NCBI GenBank assembly: GCA_902806575.1
Contig: CADCXD010000002.1
Location: forward strand, 2,728,001 to 2,792,000
Source: Jackrogersella multiformis
Taxonomy: Eukaryota; Ascomycota; Sordariomycetes; Xylariales; Hypoxylaceae
Reading direction: 5' to 3'
Length of the DNA: 64,000 bases
The position numbers and the translations under genes were made by a program. Below the pieces are notes generated by a model. The model was not told where the DNA came from, searched no databases, and was given only the letters and a program-made list of their open reading frames with translations. Position 1 is the first letter of the stretch, and every line of letters starts with the position of its first letter. Below are positions 33,686 through 45,756 of this stretch, piece after piece.

Positions 33686-35249
33686 GTTTGATATTTGCGT
33701 TATAGGACTTCTATGTGGAAACTTGGGGTAGATTTACATTAACAGGACGGACTGTCACTAGTGACTCACGGATTCTTGGCGGTAGTGAAGTCTGGTGCTT
33801 CAAGATTCGTTTGCCCGGCCGTTGATAGCGATTATGGAATGAGGTTAAGTCTTAATGTAAGTATTTTCGAGGTCACTTCCAAGGTTGGTGGGGTTTATAG
33901 AATAAACTTGAAGATTAAGATAGACACCTCTTATTCCTCGAGTCCCTATAGAAAATATAAAAATATAGAAGTTAGAATGGACACTAAAAACCTGGGTATT
34001 ACTAAATATAAAAGTGACCTTAATTAGATAGGCTCTTTCAGTAATACCATTCAATTAGGTACCTACCTAATATTTTTATTAGGAAAACTTTATAAGTTTA
34101 AGTTGTATAGGTAGGTTGGTGACGCATGTGGATAGGTCCCGGGTCACGATGGAGGCGGTCAGTCACGAATGAGTTGTACGTAGTAGTACCTAACCTAAAC
34201 GTCAATAATGGAAATTTAACCTTAAAAAGTTTCACTAAGTGCCTAGAAAACTGAATGCAGCCAGTGATAGACGAGTGATCTGACTGGTGATCTGCCGCAT
34301 AGGCCGGGACAGGGTCAGTTAATTGAAAACGTAAAGGCATCAGAAAGGACCCCCGGGACCCTAACTAATCCGGGGTTAGTACAGGTACCTAGTGAGGGGT
34401 CCAGCTGGACGGATGTTCCTAGGTACCTACCCGCATATTGTATCGTACCAGGTAGGTACCTAGAATTTAAAAGTTGCTTGGGCAGGCGCGCAGATTTTAG
34501 TACTGGAGCCTTCCAACTATGAGGTAGGAGGTACACTGCTATTGCCTTACCAATGCCCTGGATATTAGGTGATTAGCATGTGCGCCGGAAGGTGTCTCCT
34601 AGGTCTACCTAGCGTACCTAGGTAGGTACCTCCTAAGCCTTCTTTAAAAGATCGGCAGCTTTTTATGAACTCACCCCGTCGCCTCATCCGGTCTTCTATC
34701 CAGTCTTCTATCCATTCCACATTAATCACCTCTACACTTCTAACCTTTTCCCTTCGCCGTGCTTCCCAACAACAACGACATAGTCTACGAATCGATTTTC
34801 TTACCGGTCGCAGACTCGTCAACTATCTACATTATAGTCTGCGCCATCATTGATTATATTGTTGTTCCTACTCTACCACTCTACCTATACTACTTACATC
34901 CATTCCATAGATTAGAGATCTCTCTCTGCGAGGCATCCCTTCTCTCCACAAGTAACCGCAAATGTTCCCGATATCTTCCTCCGAGATAGCAATTTCAGCC
35001 CAATTCTCTACGGCGCTCCTCGAACCAAACCTCCTCGAGTTGCCTCTGTCGAACTATGGATATCTTCCGCATCCTCGCCTCCGGTTCGAGTTCGTGTGAT
35101 CCTATTTCCTGGCTGTGAGCTGTCGCAACAGTCTCTCAGTCGCCAACACCCGTTTATTTCGACGGAATCCAGTTCCTCTTAACTACACTAAGCCTCGAGC
35201 CTGAATATTTACTGCTTCAATCGTAATATACCTCGATTGATCGATTATA
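33686..35249. other. Divergent promoter region of ZNF511-like gene and EST1
   Basis: About 1.5 kb with no gene. Partial TAGGTA motifs are numerous near 34385-34640, with one exact TACCTAGGTA at 34615-34624. The 3' third is pyrimidine-rich with many CTC/TCC tracts, typical of a fungal 5' leader for the downstream gene. Confidence 0.55.
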
Positions 35250-38200
35250 ATGGAGAGTCCGCGGGACAAAGCTAGGGCGTGTTGGGCGTACGTTATATAG
35301 TTGCTGGATGCGCCTGATCTGACAGCATCGCAATATTTGCCTGACGAATCGGCTAACACCGACTGCAGGGATGCCCAGAAGATTCGCTCTGATATGTTGG
35401 AGAAGCTATCGAATCGCGGGACGACGGAAATCACCTCTCGTTTTGAAGAGCTTGAGAAGACGATGGCTGAGTATGACCTCCCTCCTCCGCCTCCTCGGGC
35501 TACTTACTCTAATACCAAGCCTTCTCTAGGTTTCGGTTGGCCTGTATGAATGTCGTTGCCAATGACTTCGAATATGCAGTTGGTAAGCAAGTCGAGCATT
35601 ATCTGTGGCAGGCTCATACCAACCTCAATGGCGATTACCGGAAAGTTATGAGCCGCCTCCTGTCACAGAATCAGGTGGTCGTGAGGCGCAAGCTGGAGAA
35701 GCAGTACCGGGGATTTCTAAGAACGGCACAGTCCTTCTATCGCGTCTATGTACAACAATTGTCTGCACGCTACTATATTCCAGAGCTACACCAGGCCGCC
35801 CACGGTACGGATATCGAGCTGCCGGAGACCCCTACTCCCGATTCGACGCCTCCATCTCAGCTCCGTACGATGATCTTAAAGTCGTGTCAGATTACCTTGG
35901 TTCATCTCGGCGACCTAGTCAGATATCGATGCCAGATGTCGGAGAAGCTTTCGAATTCGAATTTCGACAAAGCTTTAGAGTACTACAGCCTGGCAAACAC
36001 CATTAATCCCAACGATGGCTCCGCTCATCACCAATTGGCCGTGCTATATCAAATCCAAGGCCGGCATTTCGATATAGTTTATCACTTTCACCGATCCATC
36101 TGCGTCGCGAAACCATTCGAGTTGGGTGTTACTAATCTTGGGCGAGAGTTCAAAGGTCTAGAGAATTCATCTACCGCACGCAAAGGCCTCGTGAAAGACC
36201 CGTGCGAAACTATGGTTACTTGGTTCCTCCGACTGCATGCATACTTCTTTGTGGGGGAACCTTTTTCTCAACAATCTGAACTGGAAGAAGAAGTGCTTCA
36301 TCGCCTAGAGATGTCGATGAAGTCCGATACCGACGATGTGATCTTGCGCAAGATGATCTTCATTAACATCGCAGCATATGACGTTGCTCTAGGGAAAGTA
36401 AAATGTGAGTAGCTACACATAGGTATCGTCCCACACATGTGTTTATACTAACTACAGCTAAAAGCCTCTTGGACAATGCAAGGGTCTCAGTCTGCCCAGT
36501 TCTTACTACGCTTCAACATTCGCACGGTCATGATTCTCCTTCGAGTCTTGAAGGCGGGACTGTTGGACGAGTCTGCCACATCATCCCCCCCTGCAAACGA
36601 GGGCGGAGACTGTGAGAATACCGAGAGTCCGGTCTGCTTTAGCCAGCTCATGATGAAGCTATTCCCCTTCTTGCGCATCTACATCTCATGGATTTATATT
36701 TCTCGTGCCGATGCTAACAACTACCGAGAATTCCTTGAACCATACGTCAGTGATGTATACAGACTTCTTGCCGATACATTGACTTTGCTCAACGTAATCA
36801 TTGATCAAGCTGTCACTACGACGCCGTCGAAGTATCTTCTGCCGGAAGATACAGAAGCGCTTGGGCTCAGACCTTTCAGCGATCGGGATCTACCACTATT
36901 TCTACAAGTTGAAGACGTATCGGGCCTGAAATCACCTAGAAAACACAAGCCTCGCAAGCCTCACCAACGGGCCTTTGGTCGCCAGTACAAGCCTCAAACC
37001 GAAGCAATCTGGCGTATAAGAGACATCGTGTACTGTGGGGTTCTCCTAGCAGGAAGTCCAAGCTACCCACTTACGATGGGCCTGAAACAGCACGAGGGAC
37101 GAGAGCTTGAATGCTGGGATTTTGTCGAATCCTCTCAGCGAACCCCTATGGATGAGGCAAGCATGTCGCGTATATTAAACAAGCTAAGACTTGGCGACGC
37201 GAAAACGAAACCAGATAATTCAGCACAGAAGGTACCAGATACAACTATGGATAACGTTACCACGGCACATCATGATGAGGATGCCACAGATCCTACACCA
37301 CACCACAAGCCTCACAAGGGAAAATCAGTCGAGGAGCAGGCGCCTAGCTCACTTCTTGACACAGATCTAAGTGGAGATAGTGAAATGGTCAATATGGTAA
37401 ACAAGCTCTTGGATCCGCTTGACGACAGCAGACCTCAATCAAGTCATACCCAGGCTGATACGAGCTACGGCATAAATACTACTACGGCCAACGAGATCTT
37501 TGGTCGACTTGCTACAGATTCAGCGCAGCCTTCTCCGGCATCCAAGGCAATTCCGAGTCTTCCGTGGGGCTATTTCTATGCGCCGATTCCAAAGCGTTCC
37601 AGTAGTCAATCTAATAATCAATTGACTCCCGATGGTGATTATGTACCTAGGAGTGCCCATGGTCAGCTAGACGGCTTCGAATCATCCTCCTATCTGAATG
37701 ATCTTAGTTCCGCCGCCAAGGTTCAAGTACATAACAATGCTGGAGAAGAAACTACGCATAGCTCACCAAGACTGTCTCAAGGAGCATCGAGATTCAAGAA
37801 TCATCAGAGCAAGGGGTCCCGCGATTCGCTAGAAGTATCGCGAAGCGCGGTTCTCGATAGCCTCACTTCTGCGCTTTATGCTCAGCACGGATTGACTCCC
37901 CAAAACGCACAGCTCTCGGACAGCTATGCGAGCCGTGTGGCCTCGAGTCCCTTTTTAGGGCCTCAAAAATCAACCCCGGGGATGTCAGGTGCTAACTCAC
38001 CTTATTTAGGTAATCTTGGGAATAACCTGGGTTCGAGCTACATGGAGCGTTCGGCTAGTCAACACACCGCCGCATCCAACCTGCAAAGTCCTTCGGGGTC
38101 AGCGGGGTTTGTTCAACCAGCTGGGAGCTTGGGCGGGTATCAGGATCTTCGTAGCCACCTCCTAAATCTCTCAAGTCCCATTAGCAATGAGGCCAGTATT

Positions 38201-38575
38201 CCGACGCCAGGCAGCCAGGGGCTGGCGAACAACCGTACAGCGCCAGGCCCTCCACAGCAGCATTCTCCTTGGCCTCAGGAGCCGCCGAGAAGCGGCTCGA
38301 CTTTCTCATTTTCGCACGCGAGCAGCCTCTTCGCCGGTACCCCCGCCGCTGCTCCGAGTATCCCTCCCAACACTACATTCTCTAACGGCAACTATTACAA
38401 TGGCAGCACTCCCTTCGGCCGAATTGGTCAGGGCCATAACAACAGGGATGACCCCACGCGCTACCGTAATCAGATCAAGAATTTCCTGGGCGCGGAGGAC
38501 GACTCCTACGACTACGACCAAAAAGTGTTGCAGTCCGCATGGCTCGACAACAAGGATATGCGTCGTCAAAAGTGA
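35250..38575 (+). CDS. EST1/SMG7-like protein (telomerase-associated / NMD family)
   Basis: Four exons (35250-35287, 35369-35470, 35530-36404, 36465-38575) sum exactly to 1041 residues. Residues 1-50 read MESPRDKARACWADAQKIR then EKTMAEFRLACMN, matching the start of the EST1 N-terminal domain. EFRLAC is restored by the second intron. A TPR/14-3-3-like segment follows at about residues 192-243 (FDKALEYYSLANTINPNDGS, HQLAVLYQIQGRHFDIVYHF, HRSICVAKPF), and then the EST1 DNA/RNA-binding region. The last about 400 residues are Ser/Pro/Asn-rich and look disordered. No PIN domain is visible. Members act in telomerase recruitment or in nonsense-mediated decay (SMG5-7, Ebs1), and sequence alone does not tell which. 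The third intron has a TACTAAC branch site and skips a too-close AG. Confidence 0.9.
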
Positions 38576-40078
38576 CGAATTCCAGCTCCTACGGGAAAAG
38601 TCTTGAGTTTCGACATGCTAGATAATATAACTACACGATTTATACCGACTTCCCCAGAAGTTGCGAGCGTATCAACTCATTCTCGGCCGCGCCTCTTTCA
38701 TCCCTTTCTTATCCGTGATATGGTTCACACACAGCAGTCGCATCGCGTTTGCGTAACGTCTAGACAGAGTACGTGGTCCATCTCTGATACCCTATCTATT
38801 GGTGGTGACTAACTAACATCAACTAGCATGAATAATTATCGAGTTAATTGCCAGGGACCTCCTAGAATGGATGACACTAACTGCTACTTATCCCAACGGC
38901 ATTGGAACCTACGATTTACTATGTTCCGGAAGATTGCATGAGAATAACATCTATCTTTATAGACGGACAAAATAGGCAGGCCAGAAAAGGGGCAGTTTAT
39001 AGCAGACAGAGGTATATGGCACAGTCCCTTCCGAAGGCCCCAGCTACGACGCGGAGCGGTGTTCAGCTGTATACTTAGTAGGTCTACAGGCGTATATAGC
39101 AATAGCAACGCCGAGGCTGCCAAGCTTGGCCCCCTGGGCACAAGGAGGAGGAGAAGGAAAAGGAGAAATACTAAGACGTTACGGAGGATTGTAATTTCGC
39201 ACCCGGTGGCCTAGTCTTTATTTTATCCCATGCTAGGGGTTCGTCCTCGTATAGTTCTAGCACGGAGGGAAGATAGGAGCATAAGGCAAAAGTACGTATT
39301 CCTTCTACTCTAGATTATCTGGCCTTGTATCCTCAGGCGGCAGTGGTAGTAGTAGTGGCAGTTATAGGCGTCAGGCCAACGATCGCATTTATAAGCGGCG
39401 GAACATCAATACCACAGCGATCGGCAGATCAACGAAGACCTCTGAGTTGAAATGTGTACTCGTCATAATCTCCCTGATAGCCTGTACCGAATAACTATAG
39501 TGACTTAGGTAGGTAGTGTGCCAACTTCACGTTCAAACTCGCAAGCGATTTTCTTGTCATTGCAACAATCCCAGACTTCGATACCGTACGATCGATCACT
39601 GTCTCGAATAGTCTACCCACGCGTCTAGACGCAGCTCGGGAAAATCTTTTCAGATTGGCGAACACTATCAACATACGTATATGTATTTGTATGTACATAT
39701 ACAGTCCCGAGATTCAGATTTAGATTTAGATTCAAGTCTAGCCCACGCGGCAAGACGACCAGATTACTCGCTCCGCGACAACGATAGCAATGCCTAACAA
39801 CCCCCTCCAGTTGTTGAAACCCAGCAAAAGCAGACGAATATGTTGAAAACCCATCCCTTTTTTGATTCAGTTCGCCTTTACGATGAATGCTCCCGCCTAG
39901 CAAATGATGTGATGTATATGTATGTATTTATGTGTACCTAGGGATGTATTTCCCCGTCTCTCTATAGAACGCCGAACCTTTGCGCGAAGTTGAGTAACGA
40001 CAAAGCTTTGTTGGTGCGATGGTGATGCGTGCCTATTCTTAGGCTGGGACCATATCGCTCGACGGAAAAAGGTCTGGT
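38576..40078. other. Intergenic between convergent EST1 and adenosine kinase
   Basis: No gene recognised. Minus-strand frames near 38884-39141 and 39495-39903 have no family resemblance. The ends are likely 3' UTRs of the two flanking genes. Confidence 0.55.
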
Positions 40079-41687
40079 CTACGAGGAGGGCTGGTAGGTC
40101 TGCTTGGGGAAGGGGTAGCTGTTGATGTGAAAAATCCCTTGTTAGTAATGATCCTGTTAAGCTAAGATGTGGATGGGGATTGCTGCATATGTGATAGGAA
40201 AGTTGATATTGTTGTTGGTACTCCCTATATAACGGCGTGATATGTGGCATAAATAGGGTGCGTTAAAAAGGGAAATAAACCAAGAAACGACTTACGAAGG
40301 ACCCAATTCCTGGATGCTCAGCCGCGCGAGCCATTGGCCCACATCGACGCTAGCCTCAAGGGACTTGCCCTGGACGAGACCGGCGACGAAGCCACCAGCG
40401 AAGGCGTCACCAGCACCATTCGTGTCGTTGATCTTGGAGGAGTCAATGGCGTGCACGGCATACTCCTTGACCTCGTCCTGGCCCTGGACGGCAACAACGG
40501 TAGGCAGGGTGCCCTGGGTGATCACAGCGACTCTGGGCTTCTTGGTGTTGGCCTTGGGCAGGTTAGCAAGGGCCTTAGCGATGCCGGGGATGTCGGTCTC
40601 GGCGACAGATAGGGAGTGGGAGCGCGCATAGGCGGCGGCCTCGGACTCGTTGCAGATGACGACGTCCCAGTATTTGGAGGAGGCGTCGAGGGGGTCCTTG
40701 AAGAACTCGGCGATGAAGGGAGCACTGATGTTGATGATGAAGGTCTTGTTGTTGGCAGCAGCTTCTTCGCCAAGGGCCTGGATGGCGGGTGGGCAGACTG
40801 TGTTTGCTCGTTAGTACGTCTTTCCGGTAGATATATCGAGAGAAAAAAGGGGGGGAAAAAGGGGGTAAGAGGGAATGTACCTGTAAAGTGGTAACCACCG
40901 ACGTAGTAGAACTGGGCGTTCTTAGCGAGCTCCCAGATCTCAGGGCTCTTGAGATGGTCGAGGTCGTAGTGGTTGGCGGCAGCCAGGTCGGTACATAAGC
41001 TTCGGTTATGGCCTGTGATGACCACGCCGCACCTCCCTGTGGGCTCCTTGGGGTCGACACGATATTCAACCCTCAGACCAACTTCCTTGACGGCATTCCG
41101 TAGGATTTCGGCATACTTGTCGTTGCCGACTCCGCCGAGGTAGACGACGCTGTTGGGCGGTAGCACGTATTGGGCACCTCGGGCGGTGTTCTGAGCGGCA
41201 CCGCCGGCGATCAGCTTGGCGTCGAAGTTCTCTAGCAGATCGTCGTAGATGGGGATGTGCTCGGGCGACGCTAGGATAGCATCGTTGTCCTTGAGGTTGT
41301 ACTTCTTGAGCAGGTCTGCGGTGCCTACGGCTTGGATGTCTGTGAATTCCCTTGCACGTCAGCGAGTGTTTGATATATGTAGTAATACTTGGCAATATGT
41401 GATTTTGGACAGTATATGAGTATAGTTTAAAGTTCCACAGTTATTTTTATAGATTGAAGCGACCGAAGCTATAATTTGAGTATGACTTCTTGTATAAGTA
41501 TTTCTGCCGGCGCTCCGGTTTAACACCCTTCATTATTGTACTTAGGTGTAAATGAGGAGGGGATATACTTCTTCCCCTCCTTAGAAGCTCAATTGAAACC
41601 AGTTCGTCGTATAAATATAGATAAAATCATCATACCAAGGAGAGGGTTCTCCAAGCACAATAGTGCGTATTCCTTGCTGGCGGCCAT
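40079..41687 (-). CDS. ADO1: Adenosine kinase (PfkB/ribokinase family)
   Basis: This enzyme phosphorylates adenosine to AMP with ATP, part of purine salvage and of clearing S-adenosylhomocysteine products (family knowledge). Four exons: 41636-41687, 40881-41339, 40296-40797 and 40079-40118, giving 350 residues, the usual size. The N-terminus MAASKEYALLCLENPLLD and the segment LIAGGAAQNTARGAQYVL bind the nucleoside. PfkB signature 2 is NDTNGAGDAFAGGFVAG, with the catalytic Asp in GAGD. The protein ends in GPSYPFPKQTYQPSS, typical of fungal members, encoded by a 40-base last exon. The first intron is unusually long here, about 300 bases, and separates a 52-base first exon from the rest. Confidence 0.95.
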
Positions 41688-42621
41688 AGTAGATAATAAG
41701 CGTCGTCGAGGTAAAAGATGCGGCTTTGGCGTTGGTGTTGGTGTTGAAAGATGTGCTTTGTATTGGCGGGGTGAGATTTTATAAGAGAGCGGGACAGGGG
41801 CAGGAACAGGGACACAAGAACTGATCTTGGTGGGGTTATAGTAGCACCGTAACGCTTTCGAGATTGTCCGAGGGATCAATTCGGAGGGGAATGATGTGGA
41901 GAACGGCATGTCGGTATATTATATCTATTTTGTATTTTCTTACTTAATAAATTCCGATCATTCCTGCCGGTAAATACCTAGGTAAGCTTAAAAAGTTAAC
42001 CTAATCCTTTGAATAATCATAGTCATAATCATGGTGGGACGGTGGGATGGTGGGATAATAAGCAACACTAGCAGCTTCTTTAGAAGAACGCCCATCTCAT
42101 TTTTTTTTAAAGCATTAAGCTTCCTTATCAAGGCTGGCCGCCCCGGAATAGGTATCGGGTTACATAGGTATGATGCGGAGCCGGGCTATACCTACCTTAT
42201 ATCGTATGATATCATGCCCCTACAAATACATACATACATAGGCCATCTACGGTAAGGAAATGGTTCCATTCATTGGCCTCGTCACGCGAGACTTAACCAT
42301 AGTAATTCATTTGTTAGAAAGGTTCCACTTATCCCCGGTCGCTTATGTAAGTACCTTATATGTAGACGTACCGAATATCAAACGGTTTCCCCCCTACTCA
42401 TACGGAACTATCATCACTCATCCATCTTGGCTCTATGTCTCTTTTATCTTCACTAGGTATCAACCGAGAAAAAAAGCATGTGCAGAAAGAATCTGATGCC
42501 GGGTACTTCCATTGAGCCTATCTCATATCACAGCTCGCCAGTACCTAGAGAGATGCAAAGTGCAATCAAGTAAAACTCCAACCGCCTTGATGTTGATGAA
42601 CCATGACCTGGAGATCCCATT
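41688..42621. other. Intergenic, no gene seen
   Basis: Promoter of the adenosine kinase gene and the 3' flank of the uL2 gene. Short plus-strand frames at 42031-42496 have no family resemblance. Confidence 0.6.
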
Positions 42622-43628
42622 TTACTCCTTCGTCTTCTGGGTACCACGTAGCAGACCCGTCCGTCTCGCCGCAATAAGACCCGCCTTTTGACCTTGTGCT
42701 GCGTATCGAGAGATGGTTGAGGCTTTACCGATATGTTGATGGTTACCCTAGGAGCCAATGTCAGCATCTGCAATATATCGATGGATCTAATTCTACTTAC
42801 ACCACCGTGAGGATGGTCGACGGGGTTCATGGCGACACCACGAGTCTTGGGCCAGCTGTTGCGCTTGACGGCGAACTTATGCTTGGCACGCGAAGCCTTC
42901 AGGAGAGGCTTGTCGGTTCGGCCACCACCAGCAACAATGCCGATCATTCCTCGCGAGCTGCTGCTAACAACCTTCTTGGCGCCCGAGGGGAGCTTGATTC
43001 GGGTCTTGCCCTCGTCAGGGTTGTGGCCGACGACTGTGATGTAGTTGCCGGAGGTGCGGCCGAGAGTGCCTCGGTCACCAACCTTCTCCTCCACGTTCGA
43101 GACGACGGTACCTTCGGGCATCGAGGCGAGGGGTAGGACGTTTCCTACGGTAAGAGCGGCGTTCTTGCCGGCGTAGATGAATTGGCCGGTGTACATGCCC
43201 TCATTGGCGATGAAGGTCTCGGTGATCTGCTTGAACTTGTAAGGGGAGCGGAAGACGACACGGGCGAGAGGAGCACCACGACCCGGGTCGTGGATGATCT
43301 CCTTGATCACGCCTCGTACGTAACCATGGCGCTCAGCGAAGTCGAGGGATCGGAACTTGGCGGGGGCCTTTCGTAGACGGGTGGTGGCGGCTAGAGGAAA
43401 TCAAATGTAAGCTGAAATGATTCACGGTATAATAAACAGGACGATTGTATTCGGTACGAGTGCTTGGGAGAGTTGCGAAGAATTTGCGAAAAGTCGCGAT
43501 GAAGACTTACTGAAGATACCACCGTTACCCTTTCTCTGGTTACGAATCTATTAATTTATATGATTAGCAGCAGCTCGAATAGAGTTCGAAAGGAATATAA
43601 TTAATATCAAACATACCACGCGACCCAT
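42622..43628 (-). CDS. RPL2: Large ribosomal subunit protein uL2 (RPL2/RPL8)
   Basis: A universal protein of the 60S peptidyl-transferase centre. Four exons: 43617-43628, 43511-43547, 42801-43390 and 42622-42747, giving 254 residues, exactly the usual eukaryotic length. The first exon encodes only MGRV, the second IRNQRKGNGGIF. Conserved stretches include RHGYVRGVIKEIIHDPGRGA, PEGTVVSNVEEKVGDRG and SGNYITVVGHN. The peptidyl-transferase-proximal segment is RGVAMNPVDHPHGGGNHQHI, with the conserved histidine, split by the last intron. The end TGLLRGTQKTKE is typical. It is divergent from the RRM-protein gene about 0.7 kb away. Confidence 0.97.
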
Positions 43629-44325
43629 TGTGCTGGTCTGTTATGCGTAATTCGCGAAGTTGGAAAGAGAATGGAGGTTTGAAGTATTTGGGTGATTAAA
43701 GAATTTTGAAAGATGCGGGCGAAATTACAAGGCCGACAATTTTCCCTTGAGGTAGAAGAGAGATTGTGCGGGTTGCGCCTCATACTTTGACCCTAATCGC
43801 TTGGATGGGCCCATGGAGTACGTATCTTTGTGGCTTGGTCCTTGCCCTCTTCCCAGGTTCCACTTACCTGGGTACCTGAGTACATCAGTGGGGTTCTTAT
43901 TTTAGGTACATATATACCTACACTAGAAAGGCCTCCAAGAAACTTGGCCCGTGCACTGTACATAAATACCAAGACCGTTTACCTAGCTCCACAAAAATCG
44001 GATTGATGTAGCGTAGACGCGCCTACCCCTTCCTCGATTCTGAGGTTCGCGCTTTTTTAGCTCCACTAACTCAACTCATAATCGATGACCTGAAGTTCAG
44101 CCTTTCGCACCTTTTTTTTACGGCATACTTTCTTTAATCTTCCAACATACCATCTTAGATTAACTACATCGTATTAATCGGCAATACCTCAATCAACATC
44201 CTAACCAGATAATCGCATTACCAAATCGATCAGAATCTTTTGTTTTAGCTTCTGTCCCCGTTTGCCGATATCCCTTCACGTCATTGATCGCAAGGCTCAA
44301 GGCTCGAGACCGGCACCGAGGAACA
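43629..44325. promoter_or_regulatory. Divergent promoter region of uL2 and RRM-protein genes
   Basis: 697 bases between opposing start codons. The part before the plus-strand gene is pyrimidine-rich (for example around 44100-44120), as in fungal 5' leaders. No other gene seen. Confidence 0.55.
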
Positions 44326-45549
44326 ATGGCTAAAGAACACGCAACCGAGTTTGAGAAGATCATCAATGCTGGTAAGTTAATCGAATAGCAGCTATTATAA
44401 CGGATTACTTTGCTATAATGGCCTAGTATATAAATCCTACATAACCATTACTGCTATAATATAATAACGAAGTAAGCTAATGTTAATTCGACCAGGTCGT
44501 GAGCGCAAGAAGAATGAAGCTCTTGCTGCACGTATCTTCAAGCGGGATGACAAGCGCCGATCCAGCCTACCTACTGGCGGTTCATTAGCAAGCCGAGCAG
44601 GAGTGAATAAGGTATGATGGCACCACCAGCCTTATATTATCCTATCCTGTCTCTTGTGTCCTTTTCCCCCTAATAATTGAATACTAATTTGTCCCTTTTC
44701 AAAGCGATTATCTTCAACTGTGCGTATACCCGCCGGCAACATCAATGGCGAATGGACACACGATCTTCACAATGGACGCGGCAAAGGCGCAAAAGCGCAA
44801 CAAGACCCTAATTCGCTAGCAGCGCGAATCCACGCGCCAGGCACCATGGTCTCTCGACCCAGGAACGCACCGCGCAACGTACGACCGAACCGTGCAGCCA
44901 AGCTTGCAAGTGCCTTCGAGCGTACAACCTCGTCATCCACAACGACACAGCAACAGATGAATGTGCAACAACCGCCTACTCAGCCCTCAGGACGAGGCAT
45001 GACAATCAGGGGCCTAGCAGGGCCATACGCAGTAATGGCGCAGAACTTCGCTCCCGGAACCACGGCTGCTGATATTGAGAGTGCTATGACACCTGTCGGT
45101 GGCCTAGTCAGCAGTTGTCATCTGGTCAAAACCCATCCCCTCGTCATAGCTGAAATTGTCTTCGAGAGCAAGGAAGGCGCAGATCGGGTAATCCAGACCT
45201 TTAATAACCAGACCGTGAGTTATTTCCTTGCTTAAGGCTATATCGCATACAGCATACAGCATACTAACACGCACGACAGGCTGACGGTAGAACGCTCCAT
45301 GTATACCTGAAGCCCGGCGGCCCCCAAAAGCCTGCGCCGCCGACTGGGCCCCGCGCCCAACGCCAACACGAGACCCGAAAAGATGGTAATGTTGTGGTTG
45401 ACGGACGAATGGGCTTTGATGATCTTATGGATACGGATGACCACAGTGGTGGCCATTCGAACGGAGGTCTGTACAGCGACACCATGGTCTCCAGGACCAA
45501 TGGCAACAATAACAACCGCCGAGGCAGAGGCTTCCGAGCCGGTAGGTAG
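44326..45549 (+). CDS. RRM-type RNA-binding protein, possibly Aly/Yra1-like
   Basis: Four exons (44326-44371, 44496-44611, 44705-45214, 45280-45549) give 313 residues. The N-terminus AKEHATEFEKIINAGRERK is a short conserved basic helix. A single RRM-like domain follows at about residues 145-235: MTIRGLAGPYAVMAQNFAPG, SSCHLVKTHPLVIAEIVFES and ADGRTLHVYLKPGG. The C-terminus is Gly/Arg/Asn-rich and ends in RRGRGFRAGR. This layout, a central RRM with basic RG-rich flanks, resembles Aly/REF mRNA-export adaptors, but the match is not tight. The frame stays open past the TAG at 45547 for another 68 codons to 45756, which may mean a longer real product. Confidence 0.82.
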
Positions 45550-45756
45550 GAGCGCCGGTCAGAAGACACGATGTCATATTCGTACCCAAAGGATGACAAC
45601 AACATGGACTTGGATGATGGCCACTACTCCCCGCAAAATAGGGCGCGAGATAACTACAGCTACTACAAAGGTGGAGCCTACGAGACCGGCGGGTATGCAA
45701 CCCCCACACTGCAAGATGATTACGACGCAGGAGGATCAGGATCAACCTCGATGTAG

